From: Firmicutes bacterium UBA3553
GTDB taxonomy: Bacteria > Bacillota > Clostridia > Tissierellales > Sedimentibacteraceae
NCBI GenBank assembly: GCA_002381185.1
Contig: DFOA01000050.1
Location: forward strand, 1-34,479
Direction: 5' to 3'
DNA length: 34,479 nucleotides
Both the position numbers and the translations under genes were made by a program. Under the pieces are notes generated by a model. That model was not told where the DNA came from. It saw nothing but the letters and a program-made list of their open reading frames with translations, and made no database searches. Of the stretch, positions 17,215-24,398 are shown piece after piece (within the stretch, counting starts at the first letter, position 1; each line of letters starts with the position of its first letter).

Positions 17215-17574
17215 TCACCCCTTTTCACAAACAATCCAAAATTTAAGCTTGAACTGACATCTTGAATCATGTAATAAGGACATAGAATTTACCAGCCCAT
17301 TCTTTGCTTCTGCAATTTTATCAATCCTGCTGTTAAGCTGGCGGATACTATTCATAACTTCTTCCTCATTTGAAGCATAGTAATATCCGCTTTCATCGCT
17401 GCATATGGGCTTACCGTCGCATCGTAATGTATTTACAATGTTACGAACATTTCTAGCGCTTATATAAAATTTATTTTCTAGGTAACGACTTTGAACAGCC
17501 TTTTCTTTTCCTGCGTGATTCATTTTTAAATATTCTAAGAATATTTCTGTAATGTTTACATACTCCACCTCCAA
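17215..17574 (-). CDS. winged-helix DNA-binding protein
   Basis: About 119 residues. The segment SRYLENKFYISARNVRNIVN followed by LRCDGKPICSDESGYYYA is a typical winged helix: recognition helix then a wing with a Gly-Tyr-Tyr turn. A C-terminal coiled segment (MNSIRQLNSRIDKIAEAK) could dimerise it. No ATG is available; TTG at 17574 is the longest start, but AGGAGG lies only 3 bp before it and 9 bp before the GTG at 17568, so GTG may be used. Likely a small regulator or replication-type protein of the ICE. Confidence 0.65.
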   Translation of the reverse strand: MEVEYVNITEIFLEYLKMNHAGKEKAVQSRYLENKFYISARNVRNIVNTLRCDGKPICSDESGYYYASNEEEVMNSIRQLNSRIDKIAEAKNGLVNSMSLLHDSRCQFKLKFWIVCEKG

Positions 17575-17610
17575 TCGCCTCCTTTATGCGGTGAGATATT
17601 TTTTGGCAAC

Positions 17611-17659
17611 AAATAAGGCCGACTGCTTTGCTGTAACAGCAAAACAATTGGCCTTATCT
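17611..17659 (-). other. nested double hairpin in the leader of the winged-helix gene
   Basis: ATAAGGCC (17613-17620) pairs perfectly with GGCCTTAT (17650-17657), and inside this TTTGCTG-TAA-CAGCAAA forms a second perfect 7-bp stem. The architecture copies the nested terminator at 1786-1841, but only a weak T-rich tail follows. It starts about 40 bp before the winged-helix gene and could be an attenuator or a regulator-binding RNA or DNA site. Confidence 0.6.
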
Positions 17660-17672
17660 ATTTCAGGGCATT

Positions 17673-17698
17673 AAAAAAGCACAGTCCTTCTACTGTAC
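17673..17698 (-). terminator. intrinsic terminator after the DUF4314 gene
   Basis: On the minus strand GTACAGT-agaagg-ACTGTGC, a 7-bp stem with one G-U pair, is followed by TTTTTT, 43 bp after the DUF4314 stop. Confidence 0.7.
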
Positions 17699-17740
17699 TA
17701 ATTATGCGTTCTAATAATATTTACTTACTCTCTTTTACAT

Positions 17741-18022
17741 TTACATACTCATGCCACCCCTGGATTGCTCTTGTTCCATACTTTCTTCTAATGGCTTTGA
17801 AATAACCTTGAAGCTATCTTCGCCGGGCACTATACCAAGAGTTCTTCCGTTATCCCATTTCATGTGTAAAGTACCAATATCATCAACACTTTCAACTGTA
17901 CCTTTTGTACCTGGTTCAATGGATGAGTAAGGATCGTTCATACTTATTAATTCAATTCTTGTTCCTTTGGGATATTGCTCTTTTATTTTATTTACTTCCT
18001 TTTGCGATGGAAATCCATTCAT
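17741..18022 (-). CDS. DUF4314-family protein with GGMSM tail
   Basis: 93 residues. The core (YPKGTRIELISMNDPYSSIE, GTKGTVESVDDIGTLHMKWD, GRTLGIVPGEDSF) is a clear DUF4314 domain, a small SH3-like beta barrel common in Firmicutes phages and ICEs; molecular role unknown. Its ATG overlaps the TGA of the ArdA-like gene (ATGA), and its ribosome site GGAGG lies inside the last codons of that gene, so the two are translationally coupled. The C-terminal tail is SRGGMSM. Confidence 0.85.
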   Translation of the reverse strand: MNGFPSQKEVNKIKEQYPKGTRIELISMNDPYSSIEPGTKGTVESVDDIGTLHMKWDNGRTLGIVPGEDSFKVISKPLEESMEQEQSRGGMSM

Positions 18023-19686
18023 ATACTCATGCCTCCCATTTTTTGTGTTTGTTCTGCTATGCCAAGTTCCTCAGCTGTTTTCAGTGACCAATCGTTTCTA
18101 CCCCAGAAACTTACATAAATATCTCTGCCATCAATACTTATTTCTCTTTGTTCAAACCCTTCTCCCCAACCATCACTGGCTTGTCCGGAAATTTCGGATT
18201 TAATTTTTTCAAGTTCTTTTTCATTAAGTGCATCATTAAGAGTAAGCACTGCCACTCCCATAAGTTCGCCTTTCACTTCCTCTACAGTAAACTCATATTT
18301 AGAAATTTTGGCATTTACACTATCGCAGTTTCTATAATATTTCATTAGGCCTCTTTGTTCTTCTTCTGGTAATTTATTTTTTTCAATTGCATCTAATATT
18401 TCATCCGTATAAATAAGTGCCTCCGATAAAGAAAGTTCTTCTTCATAATCTGACTTTTCCATGTATCCATAGTCATTTTCCACATCGTAGGTTGTAATTT
18501 TTAAAGGCATATATAGTTTTAATTCCTGTGGCTTTGTTTTTCTTTCTATCTTCAATCCAAGGCTTTCAGATAACAGACTTTTTAAATCCTCATTGTAGCC
18601 GTAATAAACTATATATCCTTTTTCCGTAAATGCACCGCGTTCATTTTTTATTTTCTGCTCTCCGAATACTTTAAAGTCTATATATTCTTCAAGGTTTTCA
18701 TCGTATTTAAAATGTCCGGAGTCACATATCATGTATCTTCCATACTGCTCTGCATTCTTAATTTTATCAAACATTTCAAACTCATACATGCTATTGAGCA
18801 AGGTTTTTAGGTCTGTTTCATTTCTTGGTCCGATATAGTCTATTAATTTCTCAAAATATGATTCATCTTGTTTACCCATTTCTTTGAATTTATTTGCAAA
18901 CTCATTTAGGCTTTCTATATTAGATACAATAGGTTTATCTTTAGTTATGATTTTAATCATATTTTCCGGAAAGTAATCACTTTCTAATAAGGCATCACAC
19001 TGAGTAAGATTATCTACTTCCAATTTCATTAGTGCTTTACTTATTTCTGTGTCAGAGCAAGGAAGATATAAGTACTCTCTTTCACCATTTGCACATAACT
19101 CTATCATTGCAATTTCATCTTTCCAGTAATACAATGGGAAGTGCTTTCCGTCATATACAAGTTCAGGTTCATTTCTGTTTTGATATACTACACCGTAATT
19201 TGTTATTGCCCTTATTGGACTGTTCTTCATTATTTCTTGAGTAATGGCCCTGCCATCAAGCTCCTCTAGTTCCTTAACGCTTACACCTCCTGCCTCGTTC
19301 AAATATACATCCTTTCCTACTTCATCTAGATTATTGAAATCACTTATGACACTATAACAGTGAGTATTGTAAGTAAGGTTTATAAGGTCTGTCATTGTTT
19401 TTGCATCAGTTGCAACAGTTGCGGCATAAAAAATATTTCTTTCTTTTGCATCAAAGCTGTCTAACCTTTTTGTAAGGAAGTTCAGTTCATCTACATTGCA
19501 GTAAGAGTCTTTCATTGCATCGATAAAATCTCGGTCACTCCCATCAACGACAAGGCAGTTAGTATCTTTTGAAACTACTATGCCCACCTCATCACATATT
19601 CTGCTTAGTTTTTCTTCCTCACAGGGAAACCAAGCTTCCACCGTTCTATCATCAGTATTTTTTAAATTTTTAATGGTAATATACAA
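18019..19686 (-). CDS. ArdA-like antirestriction protein with tandem domains
   Basis: About 555 residues. The N-terminal 130 residues (VEAWFPCEEEKL, DELNFLTKRLDSFD, TMTDLINLTYNTHCYSVISD, then GKDVYLNEAGG) follow the ArdA-like layout used by Firmicutes ICEs. A second, diverged copy of the layout follows at about 170-330 (REYLYLPCSDTEI onward), and a C-terminal domain contains SDGWGEGFEQREI and YVSFWGRNDW. ArdA proteins mimic DNA and block type I restriction enzymes; the high acidic content fits. GGAGG lies inside the first codons after the ATG at 19701 and 8 bp before the TTG at 19686, so TTG is the likely start. It ends in KMGGMSI. Confidence 0.7.
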   Translation of the reverse strand: MYITIKNLKNTDDRTVEAWFPCEEEKLSRICDEVGIVVSKDTNCLVVDGSDRDFIDAMKDSYCNVDELNFLTKRLDSFDAKERNIFYAATVATDAKTMTDLINLTYNTHCYSVISDFNNLDEVGKDVYLNEAGGVSVKELEELDGRAITQEIMKNSPIRAITNYGVVYQNRNEPELVYDGKHFPLYYWKDEIAMIELCANGEREYLYLPCSDTEISKALMKLEVDNLTQCDALLESDYFPENMIKIITKDKPIVSNIESLNEFANKFKEMGKQDESYFEKLIDYIGPRNETDLKTLLNSMYEFEMFDKIKNAEQYGRYMICDSGHFKYDENLEEYIDFKVFGEQKIKNERGAFTEKGYIVYYGYNEDLKSLLSESLGLKIERKTKPQELKLYMPLKITTYDVENDYGYMEKSDYEEELSLSEALIYTDEILDAIEKNKLPEEEQRGLMKYYRNCDSVNAKISKYEFTVEEVKGELMGVAVLTLNDALNEKELEKIKSEISGQASDGWGEGFEQREISIDGRDIYVSFWGRNDWSLKTAEELGIAEQTQKMGGMSI

Positions 19687-19719
19687 TTTTAATTCCTCCA
19701 TTTCTTATTTTTCGGATAT

Positions 19720-19758
19720 AAAAAAGAGCTACTCTTTATATATAATAAAAGCAGCTCT
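19720..19758 (-). terminator. intrinsic terminator abutting the ArdA-like gene
   Basis: On the minus strand AGAGCT pairs with AGCTCT around an internal CTTT/AAAG pairing, followed by TTTTTTATA. It begins just after the stop of the upstream gene and ends about 33 bp before the likely TTG start of the ArdA-like gene. Confidence 0.75.
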
Positions 19759-19760
19759 CA

Positions 19761-20450
19761 TTAACAATTAACTTGGAACATATCTGCTCCATATCTGGCA
19801 ACCATAGTAGCATTGATAATTGCTTTGAATGCATCTGTACCAATCAAAGTGTCATCTGCAACTTCACTCATCTTTATATGTTCTATTCCTGTATAAATAG
19901 TTCTTGCTGTTTGGTAAAGAGCATATCCATCAGTATTAATACCATTAAGGCGCATATTTTTGAAATCAAAACTGTTTTTATAAATATGATCCTTAGCAAT
20001 GCGACATAAATTATCATCTGCTGTTAACAAAAATAATGTTGCAAGATATGTTGGATTTTTACTTTTCAGTGATTCATTTTGTATTTTTAAAATTGTATGA
20101 AATCTGGATCTATGAATTGGATTTAAGAAAATATCTCCATTAAATTTTCTGATTAATTGTTCGAGTCTCTTTTTTAGATGGTATGATTTTAAATTCTTAT
20201 AGTAATCATTCACTATTTTTTCATAACATATCTCTCCAGCGGCAGCCTTTTCTGCAAAGCAATTAAAATTATTATCACGACCTTGACTACATTTATATCT
20301 ATCATAGTCAGGACATATTACATTTGATTTTTCATACTTTAGCTTCTTCACAACAACCACTCCACTTCTTCTCGGAATAAAATTCGGTACAAGCATCATC
20401 ATCTGTTCTATATCCTGTAGCTCTGTACCATACATAAAAAATTTTGACAT
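19761..20450 (-). CDS. conserved ICE protein with N-terminal Cys cluster (unknown function)
   Basis: 229 residues. The N-terminus (MYGTELQDIEQMMMLVPNFI, PRRSGVVVVKKLKYEKS) and the C-terminal part (ATLFLLTADDNLC, GINTDGYALYQTARTIYTG) are recognisable from Tn1549-like and related ICEs, where the protein has no assigned function. Cysteines in a VICPDYDRYKCSQG...NCF...ICYE pattern could bind zinc or an Fe-S cluster. Preceded by GAGAGG and by a strong terminator 30 bp upstream; followed immediately by another terminator, so it behaves as a separately metered unit. Confidence 0.6.
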   Translation of the reverse strand: MSKFFMYGTELQDIEQMMMLVPNFIPRRSGVVVVKKLKYEKSNVICPDYDRYKCSQGRDNNFNCFAEKAAAGEICYEKIVNDYYKNLKSYHLKKRLEQLIRKFNGDIFLNPIHRSRFHTILKIQNESLKSKNPTYLATLFLLTADDNLCRIAKDHIYKNSFDFKNMRLNGINTDGYALYQTARTIYTGIEHIKMSEVADDTLIGTDAFKAIINATMVARYGADMFQVNC

Positions 20451-20480
20451 TACTTTTAACCTCTCTTTCTGTTTTTGGGT

Positions 20481-20537
20481 AAAAAAAAGAGACTTTAGTT
20501 TAAGTCATTTAAGTTGACTAAACTAAAGCCTCTTTTT
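20481..20537 (-). terminator. long intrinsic terminator between the BFD-like gene and the conserved ICE gene
   Basis: On the minus strand GAGGCTTTAGTTTA pairs with TAAACTAAAGTCTC (14 bp, one mismatch) around a loop that can itself pair (GTCA with TGAC), followed by eight T. The U-tract ends about 30 bp before the downstream ATG at 20450. Confidence 0.85.
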
Positions 20538-20564
20538 CATACACAATTTTTTATATTAATTTTT

Positions 20565-20816
20565 TTATATTTTTTTATACTTATTGTAAACATAAACAAT
20601 ATCCGGATAACAACATGTTCCTTTTGGATTATTTACCGCACAGTTACTATTCTTCATAGCACCAGTTACTTTTATTACACTCTCAACTGTAGTTGCTCCG
20701 TTTTCGATTGCTTGAATAATATCTTGTTCTGAAACATGGTTACAGTAGCAAACATATTTACCGATTACCTCATTATTAACTTCTTCACTACAACAGCAAC
20801 ATTTATTTTCGTCCAT
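20565..20816 (-). CDS. BFD-like [2Fe-2S]-binding protein with Cys-rich N-terminus
   Basis: 83 residues from the ATG at 20816, chosen because GGAGG lies 7 bp before it; upstream in-frame starts lack one. After an N-terminal CCCC tetrad come KYVCYCNHVSEQDIIQAIEN, GATTVESVIKVTGAM and NCAVNNPKGTCCYPDI, the BFD-like fold with a CxC pair and a distal Cys pair that ligates a [2Fe-2S] cluster. BFD modules occur in redox partners and in the copper chaperone CopZ of Archaeoglobus. The CCCC tetrad may add a metal site. It is the first gene of the ICE side, next to the metal island, so its role could belong to either. Confidence 0.75.
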   Translation of the reverse strand: MDENKCCCCSEEVNNEVIGKYVCYCNHVSEQDIIQAIENGATTVESVIKVTGAMKNSNCAVNNPKGTCCYPDIVYVYNKYKKI

Positions 20817-21000
20817 ATTGTCCTCCAATTTTATAATACTTTTATCATATCTCCAAAAATTATTATTCTTTACATCTATAAAAATCATAACTAAAATTGT
20901 TGATTTTTTTAATTTTCACTATGTCATCTATATTTTTGCCCTTTTTTAGGGGTGAAAAACTGATGTTTTTTGTCCGTTTTTCTGCTCGATTTTTGCTCTC

Positions 21001-21055
21001 AAACCACAACATATTGTGGTCAAAACCTAATTTTCATCCTCAAAACCACAATATG
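21001..21055. repeat. three copies of AACCACAAYAT in alternating orientation
   Basis: Copies at 21002-21012 (plus), 21010-21021 (minus) and 21044-21055 (plus). The first two form the palindrome CCACAACATATTGTGG. Such clustering in a gene-free stretch suggests binding sites for a recombinase, excision factor or repressor. Confidence 0.55.
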
Positions 21056-21143
21056 TCATCAGAATTATCGTTTCTACGTGCCTTGAGAGTACAATTATGA
21101 TGTCATAGGTAGATAGTAACCCCTTGGCGGCAAGGTATATTTC
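21027..21143 (-). other. short frame resembling the RumA/RlmD C-terminus; candidate ICE attachment site
   Basis: A 38-codon frame without a start codon contains SRHVETIILM (HVETIILM at 21057-21080), like the HVE(T/C)V(V)LM(S) end of RumA/RlmD-type 23S rRNA uracil methyltransferases. The 3' end of that gene is a known integration site for Firmicutes ICEs, which often bring their own replacement tail. The rest of the methyltransferase is missing, so this could be an attachment-site remnant; it could also be chance. Confidence 0.35.
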
Positions 21144-21200
21144 TCAAAATTAGGCTGTTTAAAGCTAAATTTAAAACTATCTGTTTACGAAATTGCAAAC

Positions 21201-21246
21201 AATAAAACTCTCAAATATTTTTGAAAGCTTTATTCATTACAATTTA
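21201..21246 (-). terminator. terminator-like hairpin, repeat copy A
   Basis: On the minus strand CTTTCAAAAATATTTGAGAG folds into an imperfect stem followed by TTTTATTG. The hairpin and its upstream flank TAAATTGTAATRAA closely match the element at 28705-28754. It is downstream of copB and could end that transcript. Confidence 0.6.
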
Positions 21247-21348
21247 GTATTACATAGCCCATTATAATTACTTGATCAATCTTATAAATAAAGGTTTAAA
21301 TTTATTCTTTTAGTAATATAAACAGATGGGACAATCTCATTTAAATAT

Positions 21349-21411
21349 AACGAGGCGAAGATATCCCTCACCTCGTTGCAGTGGTGTGTAGAAACTGCAA
21401 GCAGTTTCTAC
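21349..21411 (-). other. two hairpins downstream of copB
   Basis: GTAGAAACTGC-AA-GCAGTTTCTAC is a perfect 11-bp inverted repeat (21388-21411), and AACGAGG pairs with CCTCGTT (21349-21377) and is followed by ATATTT on the minus strand. Neither has a full U-tract. They may protect the 3' end of the copB mRNA or be remnants of a mobile element end. Confidence 0.5.
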
Positions 21412-21450
21412 CGATACTTAAACTTATCCCTTTACTTTGTAAATATTTCT

Positions 21451-23643
21451 TTAATCATCTAATTTCAACATCATTGCGTTGATAGCTACGATGACTGTTG
21501 AAAGTGACATAAGGATAGCTCCGACTGCCGGTGTTAATGATATTCCCATTGGTGCTAAAATACCAGCAGCTAATGGAATAGCAATAAAGTTATAACCTGC
21601 TCCCCATACAAGATTTTCTCTCATCTTTCGAGTGGTTTTTTTAGCTAATTCTAAGAATGATTCAATATCTCCAGGGTCAGATTGAGTTAAGATTATATCT
21701 GCTGAATCTATAGCAACTTGAGTACCTGCTCCAACTGCCACTCCAACATCTGCTAAAGCAAGAGATGGTGCATCATTAACTCCGTCACCTACCATGATAA
21801 CAGTTTTACCTTGTTTTTTTAACGATTCAACTAATTCATATTTATCTTGAGGTGATTGATTTGCTTTATATTTTATGTTTAATTTTTCAGCAACACTTTG
21901 GGCTGCTTTTTCATTATCTCCAGTAGCCATAAGTGGTTCAATACCATTAGACTTTAATGCTTTGACAAGATCAATACTTGTTTCTTTTAGTTCATCACCT
22001 AAAGCTACAGAACCAATTGCTTCTCCTTCTTCTACAAAGATACTTAATGTAGCACCTATAGGCACTTCAATATCAAGTTCTTTACCATATGCTTTTTGGC
22101 TGATTAATTTATAATGTTTACCATTAACTTCACCTTCAATTCCAGCACCTGATATTACATCAATTGAATCAAAATTAACAGGTTTAATACCTTGTTTATT
22201 AGTGTAACTTACTATGGATTGGGCAATTGGATGACTGGACCCACCTTCTATACCAGCGATTAGTGCAGTTACTTCATCTTTGGAATATTTGTTACTAAAA
22301 ACGTCAAGAGCTAGCACTTTAAATTCACCAGTGGTTAATGTTCCAGTTTTGTCTAAGACCATAATATCAGCTTTATTTGCTAATTCTAAAGCTTCTCTGT
22401 CTTTTACTAATAATCCACGACCTGCTCCTAAACTTGTACTACGTGCTACTACTAATGGAATAGCTAAACCTAAGGCATGTGGACATGCAATAACTAAAGT
22501 CGTGACTGTAAAAATGATTGCCGTTTGTAAATCAGCAATAATTAGCCAAATAACAAAGGCTATGGCAGCCACTATTACTGCAATATAAAACAACCAGCCT
22601 GCCACTTTATTAGCAAGACCCTCAGCTCGAGATGGTTGATTTTGTGCTTGACTGATTAAAGTTTGTACTTGGGAGATAAAGGATTTATCACCTGTTTCTT
22701 GTACCTTTATAAATAAAATTCCCTCGCCATTGGTTGACCCACCAATTACAATGTCATCGACCTTCTTCTCAGTCGGTTTGGATTCACCTGTTAAAAGTGC
22801 TTCATTTACACGTGATTCACCTCTTACTATAATTCCATCCGCTGGAACATTTTCTCCAGCTTGCACCCTAACAATATCTCCTACTACTAACTCAGTAACA
22901 GGCCGTATTTCAATTGAATCATCTTCTAAAACGACATGAGCATCTTTAGGCAGTAATTCTGCTAATGATTTCTGCGCGTCACCTGCATCTCCAACTGCTT
23001 TCATTTCAATCCAGTGACCTAATAGCATGATTAAAACCAAAGATGCGAATTCAAAGAAAAAGTCCATAACATGTTCCCCAGATATATATCTGAGAATTAC
23101 CGCATAAATACTATATAAATAAGATACTGATATACCTAAAGAAACTAAAGCCATCATTCCTGGAGATTTTTGTTTAAATTCTTCTACAGCCCCTTGATAG
23201 AATGGCTTACCACCGTAAATCAGCAATATTGTTGATAAAATCCCTACTATAATATCAGAGTATGAGAATGTGAACTGAAATGGCAGTGTAAGACCCATCA
23301 TTGGCGACAATATTAGAATTGGTATAGCCAATGGTAAGGATTTTAATAATAGCTCTTTAAAATTTCCATGATGGTGATTATGTCCGCCTCCATGATGATC
23401 ATGGTGGTCATCGTGATTATGATGGTCATGATTCTTGTGTTCTTCATGGTGATGATCAATCCCACTTTCAGCATGATGCTGGTGATTATGATCTAAATGA
23501 TTATGATCTGAATGATTATGAACTGAATGATTGTGACTTTCGTGGTTGTGATGTTCTACATGTTCTTGATGACCATGATTATGAGAATCGTGGTCATTAT
23601 GATTTCTATTATTTTCATGAAAATTATCTTTTCTTTCTGACAT
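21451..23643 (-). CDS. copB: CopB-type P1B-3 copper-exporting ATPase with His-rich N-terminus
   Basis: 730 residues from the ATG at 23643, chosen because GGGAGG precedes it by 10 bp and lies inside the codons after the alternative ATG at 23661. The first 95 residues hold about 36 histidines, a metal-binding tail in place of HMA domains. Eight membrane helices carry the CPH motif (IACPHALGLAIP), which defines P1B-3 copper/silver pumps, plus TGES, DKTGTLT, the HP motif (SSHPIAQSI), GDGVNDAPS and a C-terminal MSLSTVIVAINAM. It exports Cu across the cytoplasmic membrane using ATP. It follows a signal peptidase gene and a CDF relic. No CopY operator (TACAnnTGTA) is visible nearby. Confidence 0.95.
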   Translation of the reverse strand: MSERKDNFHENNRNHNDHDSHNHGHQEHVEHHNHESHNHSVHNHSDHNHLDHNHQHHAESGIDHHHEEHKNHDHHNHDDHHDHHGGGHNHHHGNFKELLLKSLPLAIPILILSPMMGLTLPFQFTFSYSDIIVGILSTILLIYGGKPFYQGAVEEFKQKSPGMMALVSLGISVSYLYSIYAVILRYISGEHVMDFFFEFASLVLIMLLGHWIEMKAVGDAGDAQKSLAELLPKDAHVVLEDDSIEIRPVTELVVGDIVRVQAGENVPADGIIVRGESRVNEALLTGESKPTEKKVDDIVIGGSTNGEGILFIKVQETGDKSFISQVQTLISQAQNQPSRAEGLANKVAGWLFYIAVIVAAIAFVIWLIIADLQTAIIFTVTTLVIACPHALGLAIPLVVARSTSLGAGRGLLVKDREALELANKADIMVLDKTGTLTTGEFKVLALDVFSNKYSKDEVTALIAGIEGGSSHPIAQSIVSYTNKQGIKPVNFDSIDVISGAGIEGEVNGKHYKLISQKAYGKELDIEVPIGATLSIFVEEGEAIGSVALGDELKETSIDLVKALKSNGIEPLMATGDNEKAAQSVAEKLNIKYKANQSPQDKYELVESLKKQGKTVIMVGDGVNDAPSLALADVGVAVGAGTQVAIDSADIILTQSDPGDIESFLELAKKTTRKMRENLVWGAGYNFIAIPLAAGILAPMGISLTPAVGAILMSLSTVIVAINAMMLKLDD

Positions 23644-23661
23644 TTGCAAAGCACCTCCCAT

Positions 23662-23814
23662 TTAAATTTTAATAAAGTTATTATATCCTATAACTAATCC
23701 AATAATCAATAATAGAAAAATTTCACCAATCACACCATGACTAACCAAGGGTTCTATATCACTATACAACTCTACATGAGCATTAGCATATTGTTTACCG
23801 GGTCCGTAATCATG
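23662..23814 (-). pseudogene. relic of a cation diffusion facilitator (CDF) transporter C-terminus
   Basis: A 50-codon frame without a start codon begins HDYGPGKQYANAHVELYSDI and continues to a hydrophobic end (IFLLLIIGLVIGY) and TAA directly before the copB ribosome site. The opening matches the cytoplasmic C-terminal domain of CDF metal exporters (HxYGPGxxxxxxHVEV-like). A stop codon lies just upstream and the membrane domain is missing, so only a scar remains, squeezed between the signal peptidase gene and copB. Family call is by pattern. Confidence 0.6.
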
Positions 23815-23824
23815 ATTTTAAATC

Positions 23825-24319
23825 TTATAATTTATGAAACGGGTATAAGGAAAGTATAATTTTGCCTTGAATATCCTTGGTTGGAATAGTAGTGTTTATC
23901 CAATGTCTGCTGTCATTGGAACTAGACCTATTATCTCCTAACAAAAAACATTCGTCTTTTGGAACAAAAAAAGTTCCACCTTTACCCCCTCTATTCTTAA
24001 TATAAGGTTCTTCCTCTTTACTTCCGTTTATCAAAAGACTTCCATCCTTACTAATTTGAACAGAATCACCTGGCAAGCCTATCAATCTTTTGATCATCAG
24101 CATCTTCTTCTCAATAGAATAAAATACAATGATATCTCCTCGTTTAAGTTTATTAGGATGATATATCCGAAGCGTTAATAAACGATTATTGGCTTGAAAA
24201 GTCGGGATCATAGAATGAGAAGAAATCTGTGTTACAAAAAATACATATTTTCTCATTAAAAGTGCAATTCCTACAGAAATCAAGAGCATTATAAGCGATT
24301 CAATTATCCAATTATCCAT
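23825..24319 (-). CDS. lepB: type I signal peptidase
   Basis: 164 residues with one N-terminal membrane helix (about 6-28). The catalytic serine is in SSHSMIPTF (Ser near 36), the general-base lysine in MIKRLIGLPGD (Lys near 77), and the GDNR-SNDSRHW box lies near 132-146. It is a Gram-positive SipS-like enzyme that removes signal peptides at the outer face of the membrane. In the metal island its natural client could be the secreted DUF6448 protein encoded directly upstream, or secreted proteins of the ICE. A strong terminator precedes it, so it likely has its own promoter or depends on readthrough. Confidence 0.9.
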   Translation of the reverse strand: MDNWIIESLIMLLISVGIALLMRKYVFFVTQISSHSMIPTFQANNRLLTLRIYHPNKLKRGDIIVFYSIEKKMLMIKRLIGLPGDSVQISKDGSLLINGSKEEEPYIKNRGGKGGTFFVPKDECFLLGDNRSSSNDSRHWINTTIPTKDIQGKIILSLYPFHKL

Positions 24320-24338
24320 TCCACCATATCCTTTTTAT

Positions 24339-24376
24339 AAAGATACCTTCTTCGTGTAAACGAAGAAGGTATCTTT
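24339..24376. terminator. 16-bp perfect inverted repeat, probably bidirectional terminator
   Basis: AAAGATACCTTCTTCG pairs perfectly with CGAAGAAGGTATCTTT around a 6-nt loop. A T-rich tail follows on the plus strand (TTTATTTTAG), with a weaker tail on the minus strand. It lies between the DUF6448 gene and the signal peptidase gene. Confidence 0.75.
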
Positions 24377-24398
24377 ATTTTAGTTTACTTAATATTTT

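Larger units (their letters stand above)
20889..21450. other. 562-bp gene-poor junction between ICE backbone and metal island
   Basis: I find no convincing gene here. It holds three AACCACAAYAT copies, a short frame resembling the 3' end of rumA/rlmD, a CCTTG-gcgg-CAAGG palindrome (21122-21135), a terminator homologous to one at 28.7 kb, and two hairpins downstream of copB. The character of the sequence changes here from ICE-type genes to metal-resistance genes. Confidence 0.6.

Noticed and set aside
21122..21135. CCTTG-gcgg-CAAGG palindrome as an oriT or terminator
   Set aside because: No relaxase gene is nearby, no recognised nick sequence and no U-tract; left as an unexplained palindrome in the junction.
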